DNA from: Bacteroidota bacterium
Lineage (GTDB): Bacteria > Bacteroidota > Kryptoniia > Kryptoniales > JAKASW01
NCBI GenBank assembly: GCA_021796055.1
Contig: JAJYOS010000376.1
Coordinates: 1 to 6,598 of the forward strand
DNA: 6,598 nt
Direction: 5' to 3'
The notes under the pieces were generated by a model. That model made no database searches and was not told where the DNA came from. It worked only from the letters and a program-made list of their open reading frames with translations. The translations under genes were made by a program, and so were the position numbers. Each line of letters begins with the position of its first letter. Position 1 is the stretch's first letter. Positions 1-6,598 of the stretch are shown piece by piece.

Positions 1-1
1 C

Positions 2-817
2 TTTTTCCTCGACTGGGTCGGCGTGATGACTTACGACTATCATGGCTCGTGGACTAACAACTCCGGCCCCATCTCACCGCTTTACCCCGGCGACGCCGAG
101 GGCTCAGTCAGCACCTCCATTTCTCAATTCCTTCAGTCCACTTCTGTCCCGCCCTCAAAGCTTTTCATGGGGCTTGCGTTCTATGGATATGACTTCCAGT
201 CAAAAGGGTTATATCAACCGCGAACAGGCTCGGCGCCGTCCATCCCGTTCAGAGCAGCGATAGATTCGGAAAAGGCAGGCTGGACGTACCATTGGGACGA
301 TGTTTCGAAGACCCCGTACCTTACGGATGCATCGAACACTCACGTGATTCCTTTCGACGATACCGTTTCGATCAGGTATAAATGCGATTACTTGAAGAGC
401 AAGGGCCTCGGAGGTGTGATCATCTGGGAGATCAGTCAGGATGACCTCGGAAGCTCGCAGCCGCTGCTCGAGACGACGTGGGGCATTCTCAATCCGGAAG
501 AGGCTGTAGCATACCCGGGCAACCACGCGGTTCCGACTTACAGTTCGCTGCTGCAGAATTATCCCAACCCGTTCAACCCTTCGACAACGATCAGCTATCG
601 GCTTTCAGCCGTCAGCAGGGTGACGCTCAGGGTCTATGACGTCCTGGGACAAGAGGTTGCTACGCTCGTTGATGGCCGTCAAGGCGCGGGAAATCACTCT
701 GTGACCTTCTCCGCCAAAGGCGGATCCACCTATGGAGGAAACGCGAGCGGCGTCTATGTCAGCGTACTTTCGGTGAACGGAAAATTCTTTACACAGAAAA
801 TGCTTTATCTCAAATAA
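2..817 (+). CDS. GH18 chitinase-like glycoside hydrolase with T9SS type A sorting domain (5'-truncated)
   Basis: This is the C-terminal 271 residues of a secreted glycoside hydrolase family 18 enzyme, which would cleave beta-1,4-linked N-acetylglucosamine polymers such as chitin. The frame is open from the window edge (first codons read FFLDWVG), so an internal GTG/ATG at 23-28 is not the true start. Seen: the GH18 strand-6 motif MTYDYHGSW (residues 9-17), FMGLAFYGYDF in the next strand region, and the strand-8 segment GGVIIWEISQDD with its conserved Trp at about residue 142. The catalytic DxxDxDxE motif would lie upstream of the window, so activity cannot be judged. After a short linker, residues about 183-271 form a T9SS type A sorting domain: QNYPNPFNPSTTISY, then VYDVLGQEVATLV, SGVYVSVL and the basic end QKMLYLK. 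The product is therefore expected outside the cell or anchored on its surface. Substrate specificity is inferred; an endo-beta-N-acetylglucosaminidase or another GH18 member is possible. Confidence 0.92.
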   Translation, partial: FFLDWVGVMTYDYHGSWTNNSGPISPLYPGDAEGSVSTSISQFLQSTSVPPSKLFMGLAFYGYDFQSKGLYQPRTGSAPSIPFRAAIDSEKAGWTYHWDDVSKTPYLTDASNTHVIPFDDTVSIRYKCDYLKSKGLGGVIIWEISQDDLGSSQPLLETTWGILNPEEAVAYPGNHAVPTYSSLLQNYPNPFNPSTTISYRLSAVSRVTLRVYDVLGQEVATLVDGRQGAGNHSVTFSAKGGSTYGGNASGVYVSVLSVNGKFFTQKMLYLK

Positions 818-827
818 TATTTTATTG

Positions 828-877
828 GCCGAACTTAAACCGGCTTTCGGCAGACTCGTCCGAAGAACTCCTTCGGA
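828..877 (+). other. Two adjacent inverted repeats in the gap after the GH18 gene
   Basis: The gap between the GH18 gene and the next gene holds two dyads. The first pairs GCCGAA (828-833) with TTCGGC (846-851) around a 12-base loop. The second pairs TCCGAAG (859-865) with CTTCGGA (871-877), a perfect 7-bp stem with a 5-base loop. Neither is followed by a T-tract, so they are poor intrinsic terminators; they could still slow transcription, protect an mRNA end or act as a weak terminator. The arms share CCGAA/TTCGG, so the second and third arms could also pair with each other. No clear promoter was seen in this gap. Confidence 0.35.
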
Positions 878-896
878 AATGATTCAATCGAGAAAA

Positions 897-901
897 AGGA
901 G
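897..901 (+). promoter_or_regulatory. Ribosome binding site for the FN3 secreted protein
   Basis: AGGAG ends 9 bases before the ATG at 911, inside an A-rich leader. It supports 911 as the start, which also gives an immediate signal peptide. Confidence 0.7.
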
Positions 902-910
902 CAAAAAAAG

Positions 911-3025
911 ATGTGGAATTGTAAAATAGGATCGCGGATCCTTACCATCATTGCAGTCGTGGCGCTTTACCAGGCCACCGCAATGAGTCAGGAGAATCCG
1001 TCAGCACCACCTCTGATTATCGACGTGAACTCGATAAACTGGACCTTGAGCAAGACCAGGGGCGACGGCGGAATGGTAAACGAATACAGCTGGAATTTCG
1101 CTACGTTCGGACCCGATTTTGACTTTTACTGGCCGGCAGACCAGTACCTCTCGAACATGCTTTATCAAATCTTCAGCCCGATCATGCTGTCGGATTCCGG
1201 GATCGTGGACACGTTGGGCGTGAGGCACCCGAAGTTTGCGGAACCGTCACAGCCGATAAGTCAGCCGGCCACCGATTGGACGTGGGAGCGCAGGCGCTAT
1301 CGTCCGCCGAACGTTACGGTCGACGGTGTCCAACTCAATCCGCCTTACCAATGGCAGGTGGACCCCAAACTGCCCGCGGACGAAGTTGCCGAGTTCGATG
1401 ACCTCATACCGGCTTACGGAATGCGTGCTCATGTAACTGTTTATGCCTTCAGTAATCCTGATCTTTCCAATGTCGCTATCTGGAAAGTCACCTTGAAATT
1501 CACCGGGGAAGTCGCTTTGCCGAAGACTCACGTTACGACACGATTACCCGATCAGACAATATCCATGTGGTGGCCGTTCTCGATCAGTTTCGGACCTACT
1601 ATGGGCGGGTACGAGGAAGTCTACGGCGGCTACCCCGTGGAGAGCGAAAATGTCCTCGACGACTGGTACCAGATACCTAACAAGTACGTAACCGACGATG
1701 CGAGAAAAGACCTGCTGGCAGCTTACTATTGGTGTTATTACAACTCGACACTCGTAGGCACCCCAACTTTTCCAAACGGGTCACAGGACGCCAGCGGAAA
1801 CCCGGACAGGACGACGGGCCACCTTTATTCTCCGCAGGTGCCTGGTTATGCGCTCTTGTACGCGCCGGTGTCTGTCCAGAATAACTCGGACGACCCCAAT
1901 CAACCCTACTCTATGATGCACGCTTCGATCGCCAATAACCTCTGGCAGACCGGACAGGATTTCAGGAACGTCTATGTCGGCACTGAAAGCAACGATAAAT
2001 TCCCGCCGGATCCGATAACGATGGGAATCGGCATCCAAAAAGGTCCGATGCGTTTCGTTACGGCCGGACCCTACAGCATGACCAAGAACTCCGCCGCCGG
2101 ACGCTATGATTCCGTGACTTTCGTTTACGCCATAGGTGCGGGCACGGTTCCCTACGAAGTAGCCGACAGCGTGGGGAAAGCATGGTTCAGCGGAAAAATC
2201 ACTGATGCAGCCAAGGACAGCATCATTCTCGCAGGTGGGAAGGACTCCCTCGCAAATTCATTGGATCGCGCTTACTGGGCATGGGATCAAATCAGCCACG
2301 GCAGGCCGGTACCTGCGGCACCTGCTCCGCCGGACGTCAACGTCACGAGCGGTCCAGACAGGATCACCGTCAACTGGTCGTATCCCGACCCCTCATACTT
2401 CAACAATGCCGTGACCGGCGTTGATGACTGGTATGCTTGGCGCGTCTACCGCAAGACGGGCGCTTATTACGTCGACGACCCGTTGGACAACAAGAGTGGC
2501 GCGCAATGGCAGCTGGTCTATCAAACCACAGATAGAAACGTGACAACTTATATAGATACGAACGTCGTCAGGGGAGTCAACTACTATTACGCGGTCACAG
2601 CTGTCGACAACGGATCACAAAACAACGGCATCGACCCCGGCACTAAAATGGAAAGTTCGCGCTATGCCACGCGTACGACAGTAGCGGCATCCTCTTACAA
2701 ACCGGGCCTGAGCGTTTCCGGCCAGGTAAGAGTGGTACCGAATCCCGCGACCGTTGCAGCCGGTGCCCTCGCATATGCAGGAACACCGGACAAGCTCCTG
2801 TTTGTCAATTTGCCCGTCAGCTGCACCCTCTCGATCTACACCGAAACGGGCGACAAGGTCAGAACATGGCAGCACTACGGTACGGCCGACGACACATGGG
2901 ATCAGAGGACTTCGGGCAACCAGTATGTTGCAAGCGGTATTTACATCCTCGCGGTCACGAACTCAAAGGGATTGAACGGCCAGAGTCTGCCGGATCAGTT
3001 CGTAAAATTCGTGCTCGTCAGGTAA
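911..3025 (+). CDS. Large secreted protein with fibronectin III-like and T9SS-like C-terminal domains, N-terminal part unrecognised
   Basis: This 704-residue protein has unknown function. Residues 1 to about 26 form a signal peptide: basic start (K5, R9), hydrophobic core LTIIAVVALY, and a likely cut near ATAMSQ. Residues about 30-465 match no family I can name. They are rich in Trp, Tyr and Pro, for example SMWWPFSISFGP (218-229) and AAYYWCYYNST (270-280), as in extracellular beta-rich proteins. Residues about 470-595 look like a fibronectin type III domain: PAPPDVNVTSGPDRITVNWSY opens the fold, then WRVYRKTG, and VRGVNYYYAVTAVDNGS near the end. Residues about 607-704 resemble a T9SS type A sorting domain without NPFNP: RVVPNPATV, then LSIYTETGDKVRTW, YVASGIYILAV and the end FVKFVLVR. 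It should be exported by Sec and then moved across the outer membrane by T9SS. The PorV-like gene starts 34 bases downstream, which suggests co-transcription. It could be a surface adhesin, a binding protein or an uncharacterised enzyme; the sequence does not decide. Confidence 0.9.
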   Translation: MWNCKIGSRILTIIAVVALYQATAMSQENPSAPPLIIDVNSINWTLSKTRGDGGMVNEYSWNFATFGPDFDFYWPADQYLSNMLYQIFSPIMLSDSGIVDTLGVRHPKFAEPSQPISQPATDWTWERRRYRPPNVTVDGVQLNPPYQWQVDPKLPADEVAEFDDLIPAYGMRAHVTVYAFSNPDLSNVAIWKVTLKFTGEVALPKTHVTTRLPDQTISMWWPFSISFGPTMGGYEEVYGGYPVESENVLDDWYQIPNKYVTDDARKDLLAAYYWCYYNSTLVGTPTFPNGSQDASGNPDRTTGHLYSPQVPGYALLYAPVSVQNNSDDPNQPYSMMHASIANNLWQTGQDFRNVYVGTESNDKFPPDPITMGIGIQKGPMRFVTAGPYSMTKNSAAGRYDSVTFVYAIGAGTVPYEVADSVGKAWFSGKITDAAKDSIILAGGKDSLANSLDRAYWAWDQISHGRPVPAAPAPPDVNVTSGPDRITVNWSYPDPSYFNNAVTGVDDWYAWRVYRKTGAYYVDDPLDNKSGAQWQLVYQTTDRNVTTYIDTNVVRGVNYYYAVTAVDNGSQNNGIDPGTKMESSRYATRTTVAASSYKPGLSVSGQVRVVPNPATVAAGALAYAGTPDKLLFVNLPVSCTLSIYTETGDKVRTWQHYGTADDTWDQRTSGNQYVASGIYILAVTNSKGLNGQSLPDQFVKFVLVR

Positions 3026-3046
3026 GGCAGATGACAGGAATCCAAT

Positions 3047-3051
3047 GGGAG
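3047..3051 (+). promoter_or_regulatory. Ribosome binding site that favours the ATG at 3060 for the PorV-like gene
   Basis: GGGAG lies 8 bases before the ATG at 3060, a near-ideal spacing, and overlaps the alternative in-frame ATG at 3045. The alternative has only AGGA (3036-3039) at 5 bases. The later start also places the signal peptide directly at the N terminus. Confidence 0.6.
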
Positions 3052-3059
3052 ACAAAGAG

Positions 3060-4088
3060 ATGAGCAAATATACTTATTATCTGGCAGCAATCGTGTTATC
3101 GGTGTTTTTCGTGAGTCAGAGTTCAAACGCACAGGTAGAGCAGGCACAGGTCGGCTTCAGGTTCCTTGAAAACCCGGTCTCGGCAGAGGCGATGGGAAAA
3201 GCAGGCAGCGGCGTCGCAACTCTGACGAACTCCAATGCTATCTTCTGGAATCCCGCCGGTATCGGCTGGATCGAGAAGTCGGTCGACCTGAACGTCAACT
3301 ATACCGTCGGGATTGCAAGCATAAACTACCTCGCCCCATCGATCGCCGTCAAGCTCGGCGATTTTGGCGTACTGGATTTTGACGGCATAATCATGAACTA
3401 CGGCGACTTCTACGGCACTCGCGTCGCAAATAATTCCTCGGGATATATCGAGACAGGAACTTTCAGCCCGCAGGCATTTGCGATCGGTGTCGGATTTTCG
3501 CAGAAAGTCAGCGATCATTTCTCGTACGGCGTGCATTTCAAATACGCTTATCAGAATCTTGGAGACGCCTGGGTCAGCACTTCCGGAACCGATCTGACCG
3601 ATCCAACATTGCAAATCGGAACAATTAAGTACTCACGATTGGAGCCCGCCTTCGACGTGGGGGCCCTTTATGACTTCCTCTTTCACGGCATCCGCTTCGG
3701 TGCCTCGCTGCAGAACGTGTCGAGGCAAATCACGTACGAGCAGCAGTCGTTCCTCATGCCGTTTTCAGTTAACTTCGGCCTCACTGTCGAACCAATTTCA
3801 TTCGTGACCGGCAACGAGACGTCCCTTTCCCGTTCCCTAGTAATCAGCGTCGAGTCTACACACCCGAGGGATTTCAACGAGAGTGTACACTTCGGAGCCG
3901 AATACGACTACGCGAATATCCTAGCCCTCCGGGCAGGCTACATGACAGGGATGGACCAGCGCGGATTTACAGCGGGTCTCGGTGTCTCGGAGGAGCTGGC
4001 TGGTTCGACACTTCGGGTCGATTACGCTTATGAGCCGTTCGGCGTATTCGGCGCAGTCCACTATATCTCGTTAGGCGTCGCGTATTGA
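3060..4088 (+). CDS. PorV/PorQ-family outer-membrane beta-barrel protein
   Basis: This 342-residue protein (347 if started at 3045) matches the PorV/PorQ family, a FadL-like group of outer-membrane barrels linked to type IX secretion. In the studied Porphyromonas system, PorV collects cargo bearing the C-terminal sorting domain from the translocon and passes it to the attachment machinery. Seen: signal peptide MSKYTYYLAAIVLSVFFV with a cut after SSNA (residue 24); the family's N-terminal signature GFRFLENPVSAEAMGKAGSG (residues 32-51) followed closely by AIFWNPAGIG (60-69); alternating hydrophobic strands throughout; and an aromatic C-terminal strand ending ISLGVAY, as barrel proteins need for BAM insertion. 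The length fits the family. It follows a T9SS-tagged secreted protein by 34 bases, so it may handle that cargo. These genomes often have several PorV/PorQ-like paralogues, so whether this is the main PorV or an accessory copy cannot be told; I give no symbol for that reason. Confidence 0.87.
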   Translation: MSKYTYYLAAIVLSVFFVSQSSNAQVEQAQVGFRFLENPVSAEAMGKAGSGVATLTNSNAIFWNPAGIGWIEKSVDLNVNYTVGIASINYLAPSIAVKLGDFGVLDFDGIIMNYGDFYGTRVANNSSGYIETGTFSPQAFAIGVGFSQKVSDHFSYGVHFKYAYQNLGDAWVSTSGTDLTDPTLQIGTIKYSRLEPAFDVGALYDFLFHGIRFGASLQNVSRQITYEQQSFLMPFSVNFGLTVEPISFVTGNETSLSRSLVISVESTHPRDFNESVHFGAEYDYANILALRAGYMTGMDQRGFTAGLGVSEELAGSTLRVDYAYEPFGVFGAVHYISLGVAY

Positions 4089-4156
4089 ATTTATTGTATC
4101 TATGTGAACGAGAGAACCAAAGCAATGGTAATAGTAAATGATTCGTCCTTTCGTTG

Positions 4157-4201
4157 GATGTGGCGGTGCGATAAACGCCGCCATACCATCTTTGTCTTTT
4201 T
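4157..4201 (+). terminator. Rho-independent terminator after the PorV-like gene
   Basis: A GC-rich hairpin pairs TGGCGG (4161-4166) with CCGCCA (4178-4183). It continues inward through CG/CG around an ATAAA loop with a 2-base TG bulge, and outward through GATG (4157-4160) with CATC (4187-4190) across a 3-base bulge. The T-rich tract TTTGTCTTTTT (4191-4201) follows at once. It lies 69 bases after the PorV-like stop codon and ends about 40 bases before the TBDR start, so it probably ends the upstream operon and leaves little room for a separate TBDR promoter downstream of it. Confidence 0.65.
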
Positions 4202-4226
4202 GTGTACATCAATTTCATACACCTAC

Positions 4227-4234
4227 AAAGGGAG
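4227..4234 (+). promoter_or_regulatory. Strong ribosome binding site for the TonB-dependent receptor
   Basis: AAAGGGAG ends 7 bases before the ATG at 4242, close to an ideal Shine-Dalgarno site. It supports 4242 over the in-frame ATG at 4308, although the latter also has GAGAAGG (4296-4302) at a 5-base spacing. Confidence 0.7.
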
Positions 4235-4241
4235 TAGAGAC

Positions 4242-6598
4242 ATGTCTGTTTCCAAGAGCAAGCTAATCGCCTTGTTGTGCCCCCCATTGCCACCAGAGAA
4301 GGCTAAGATGCTCAGAAGGGTTTCTCCTTTTCTAAGCATGGTGGTTCTTATCGCAGTATTGTTCATGAACACTGCCGTTTTGGTCGCTGCTACCTCCAAT
4401 ATTGTGGGATACGTAAAGGACGCCCAAACAGGTGACGCTCTTCCGGGTGCCAATGTACTTCTTGTGGGAACTAGCCTTGGAGCATCGACGGACATAAACG
4501 GCAAGTACACAGTTCAGAATGTACCGCCGGGATCGTACACTATTCGTGCTACGTACATTGGCTACAAACCACTGGAGGTTACTATTCGAGTCAAAGAGAA
4601 TGTGAACCTCGAGCAGAACTTCAAGCTCGAAGCAGTTGGTGTACAGGGTCAAGCCGTCGTGGTCACCGCGCAGGCAAGTGGTCAAAACTCAGCCATAAAC
4701 CAGCAGATCTCATCGAACAGGATTACGAACGTGGTTTCCGCGGCGAGGATTCAGGAGCTTCCCGATGCGAACGCCGCCGAATCTGTAGGGAGACTACCAG
4801 GAATTTCACTCCTCAGAAGCGGAGGTGAGGCAGACCAAGTGGTTATCCGAGGACTTGCCCCCCAGTACAATGAAATTGAAATAAACGGTGTGCAAATGGC
4901 TTCGTCCAATCCCAATAATCGAAGTGCTGACCTAAGTATGATATCATCAGATATGCTCGAGGGGATCCAGGTTACGAAGACCGTAACACCTGACATGGAT
5001 GCCAACGTCATCGGAGGAGTGGTAAACTTCGAATTGCGAGAGGCAAAGGTGGAACAGCCCGGAGTACCAAGACTTAATTTTCTCGCACAGGGAGCCTACA
5101 ACGGTCTGCCGGATGCATATAACAAGTTCAACAACTACAAATACGTGGGAACCGCTGAAGACAGATTCTTTGGCAGTCGGCTGGGCGTCCTTGCACAGGC
5201 ATCTTTGGAGAGGAGGAATCTCTCCGACAATGAACTTGGGGCTGCCTATAGCCCAAGCGGCAACAGCCTGATTGATTACCTCACCAGAAGCATAAACATA
5301 GATGACATAGGCAGGGACAGACAACGGGGAAATGCGGTTGTTACACTAGACTACAAATTGCCGCAAGGGAAGATCTATCTTTCCAATTTCCTCAGCAGCA
5401 GCGTTACGCAATCAGAAGACCGTGAGCAGTTTTATAATGTAAATAGTGGTACAAACACCCAGAGCTTTGTGTCTAAATATACAAAGAGCACGTTGAATGC
5501 CATTACAAACATGCTTGTCTATGAGCAGCAAGCATCGATTTTTCATATGAAGGTGACTCTTTCTCATTCATACTCCGAGACGAAAGATCCTAATGACTGG
5601 TCGGTCAGCTTCATAAACTCTTCTGCGGGGCTTGGACAGTTTGGTTTCGCGGCTAACCTGAATCCACAGAACGTTGTGAAGGCAGCCAACAACGATATAT
5701 CTAACACTCTCTTACATACTGTATCAACAAACTACAGTTTCACACGCGAGCGAGATTTAGCGGCGGCTGTAGATTTCGATGTGCACGTAAATTTCTCGGA
5801 TATGATTGCCTCTATTATAAAGTTCGGCGGAAAGTTTCAGCATCAGACAAGGTCGTATGATTTAAATGTTATTGATGGAGAGCCTTTTGGTTATGCAAGC
5901 GGGGGAGCAATCATAGGCCAGTTGACACCTGTCTTCCCATGGTTCAAGACGAAGCCTGGAGACAATCTGAATGTCCTGATGACGCCTTTTCTGGATCCGA
6001 ATTTTAGCTACGGGACGTTCCTTGGTGGAGCCTACTCGATGATTTACCCCCTGAATTATTCTCATTTACAATCCATGGTGGATTATATGATAGCCCATCA
6101 ACTTCCCAGAAACATTACTTTTAATTATGACATTGGCGGGTCAACAGCAAATGACTATTCGGGAAAGGAAGACATAAGTGCTGCCTATGGGATGGCAACT
6201 GTCAATGTTGGGCCTTCGCTTACCATAATTTCGGGTGTTCGATACCAACAACTCAAGACAGTCTACATAGCCGCCCAGGGATTAATGGGACCCACATCAT
6301 ATGCTGCTTATGATAATCAGCTGGACACGGTTACAGCATACCATCCGTACTGGCTGCCTGATGTGCTTCTACGCTTTAAGCCGCTGGATTGGTTTGATAT
6401 CCGGCTTGCTTATACAAACACGATATCGTACCCGTCTTATTCTGCTTTGGCACCAATAATCATCGTGGCGCAGTCTGCCGGTACGTTGAAATGGAACGGT
6501 TTTAAACTGGACCCCATAAGGTCAACAAATTACGACGCATATTTTTCTCTCTACGGCAACACCATTGGGTTGTTCACTGCAGGTGCGTTCCTGAAACA
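4242..6598 (+). CDS. TonB-dependent outer-membrane receptor, Xanthomonas/Caulobacter-type, with N-terminal carboxypeptidase-regulatory-like domain (3'-truncated)
   Basis: The frame stays open from ATG 4242 to the window edge (785 codons). The product would bind a ligand at the cell surface and import it using energy passed by TonB-ExbB-ExbD. Seen: an N-terminal basic and hydrophobic export segment (LRRVSPFLSMVVLIAVLF, cut near VAA at residue 50); a carboxypeptidase-regulatory-like beta domain at about 53-131 (IVGYVKDAQTGDALPGANVL, DINGKYTVQNVPPGSY, YIGYKPLEV), common in Bacteroidota receptors; a TonB-box-like VVVTAQA at 140-146; and a plug domain at about 150-270 with LPDANAAESVGRLPGISL, VVIRGLAPQYNEIEINGV, NPNNRSADLSMISSDMLEG and DMDANVIGGVVNFELREA. 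These plug motifs are those of the TIGR01782-type receptor group. Beta-barrel strands follow from about 280. Family members usually run to about 900-1000 residues, so the last barrel strands, including the C-terminal aromatic strand, are missing. The ligand is unknown; the nearby GH18 gene makes a chitin oligosaccharide one possibility. Its GC content is lower than that of the upstream genes. Confidence 0.95.
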   Translation, partial: MSVSKSKLIALLCPPLPPEKAKMLRRVSPFLSMVVLIAVLFMNTAVLVAATSNIVGYVKDAQTGDALPGANVLLVGTSLGASTDINGKYTVQNVPPGSYTIRATYIGYKPLEVTIRVKENVNLEQNFKLEAVGVQGQAVVVTAQASGQNSAINQQISSNRITNVVSAARIQELPDANAAESVGRLPGISLLRSGGEADQVVIRGLAPQYNEIEINGVQMASSNPNNRSADLSMISSDMLEGIQVTKTVTPDMDANVIGGVVNFELREAKVEQPGVPRLNFLAQGAYNGLPDAYNKFNNYKYVGTAEDRFFGSRLGVLAQASLERRNLSDNELGAAYSPSGNSLIDYLTRSINIDDIGRDRQRGNAVVTLDYKLPQGKIYLSNFLSSSVTQSEDREQFYNVNSGTNTQSFVSKYTKSTLNAITNMLVYEQQASIFHMKVTLSHSYSETKDPNDWSVSFINSSAGLGQFGFAANLNPQNVVKAANNDISNTLLHTVSTNYSFTRERDLAAAVDFDVHVNFSDMIASIIKFGGKFQHQTRSYDLNVIDGEPFGYASGGAIIGQLTPVFPWFKTKPGDNLNVLMTPFLDPNFSYGTFLGGAYSMIYPLNYSHLQSMVDYMIAHQLPRNITFNYDIGGSTANDYSGKEDISAAYGMATVNVGPSLTIISGVRYQQLKTVYIAAQGLMGPTSYAAYDNQLDTVTAYHPYWLPDVLLRFKPLDWFDIRLAYTNTISYPSYSALAPIIIVAQSAGTLKWNGFKLDPIRSTNYDAYFSLYGNTIGLFTAGAFLK

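Noticed and set aside
23..28. GTG/ATG as the start of the GH18 gene
   Set aside because: The frame is open upstream to the window edge and the upstream codons (DWVG) continue the conserved GH18 strand, so the gene starts outside the window.
3045..3059. Earlier ATG for the PorV-like gene
   Set aside because: It adds MGDKE before a complete signal peptide and overlaps the better-placed ribosome binding site for the ATG at 3060; it is possible but less likely.
3123..3614. 163-codon open frame on the - strand inside the PorV-like gene
   Set aside because: It lies wholly opposite a well-supported gene in a GC-rich region, its translation is Cys-, Asp- and Val-rich with no recognisable domain, and it has no supporting context.
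4192..4221. Promoter-like TTGTCT, 17-base gap, TCATAC before the TBDR
   Set aside because: The -10 element matches the consensus at only two positions, there is no Bacteroidota-type TAnnTTTG element, and the -35 part is the T-tract of the terminator.
4263..4280. Lipobox-like LIALLC in the TBDR leader
   Set aside because: The residue before Cys is Leu, not the Gly, Ala or Ser needed for lipoprotein processing, and the receptor's export segment comes later.
4332..4685. 117-codon open frame on the - strand over the TBDR N-terminal domain
   Set aside because: It overlaps the conserved carboxypeptidase-regulatory-like domain coding sequence on the other strand and has no recognisable features.

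Overview
The window looks like chromosomal DNA from a Gram-negative bacterium of the Bacteroidota/Ignavibacteriota (FCB) group. The evidence is a type IX secretion (T9SS) type A sorting domain beginning NYPNPFNPSTTISY, a second secreted protein with a related C-terminal domain, a PorV/PorQ-like outer-membrane barrel, and a TonB-dependent receptor (TBDR) with an N-terminal carboxypeptidase-regulatory-like domain. The NPFNPSTTI form of the motif is common in Ignavibacteria, Calditrichota and relatives. That placement is inferred from family knowledge, not from a marker gene.

Layout, all on the + strand. (1) At 2-817 is the 3' part of a GH18 chitinase-like gene that ends in a T9SS sorting domain. 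(2) At 818-910 is a 93-base gap with two inverted repeats. (3) At 911-3025 is a large secreted protein: an unrecognised N-terminal region of about 440 residues, then a fibronectin III-like domain and a T9SS-like C-terminal domain. (4) At 3060-4088, after only 34 bases, is a PorV/PorQ-family barrel protein, probably in the same operon. (5) At 4089-4241 is an intergenic region with a convincing Rho-independent terminator. (6) From 4242 to the window end is a TBDR, cut off at its 3' end, with its own strong ribosome binding site.

As a whole this is an envelope and secretion neighbourhood. The two T9SS-tagged proteins would cross the outer membrane through the T9SS, where PorV-type proteins deliver cargo. 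The TBDR would import a bulky ligand using TonB energy. A GH18 enzyme close to a TBDR of the Xanthomonas/Caulobacter type (the class that includes chitooligosaccharide receptors) suggests chitin or GlcNAc-polymer use, but the terminator and a clear drop in GC before the TBDR argue against a single transcription unit. I saw no tRNA, rRNA, CRISPR array, transposase or long repeat. Nothing proves a wholly new system. The least explained piece is the N-terminal region of the 704-residue protein paired with its own PorV-like partner.
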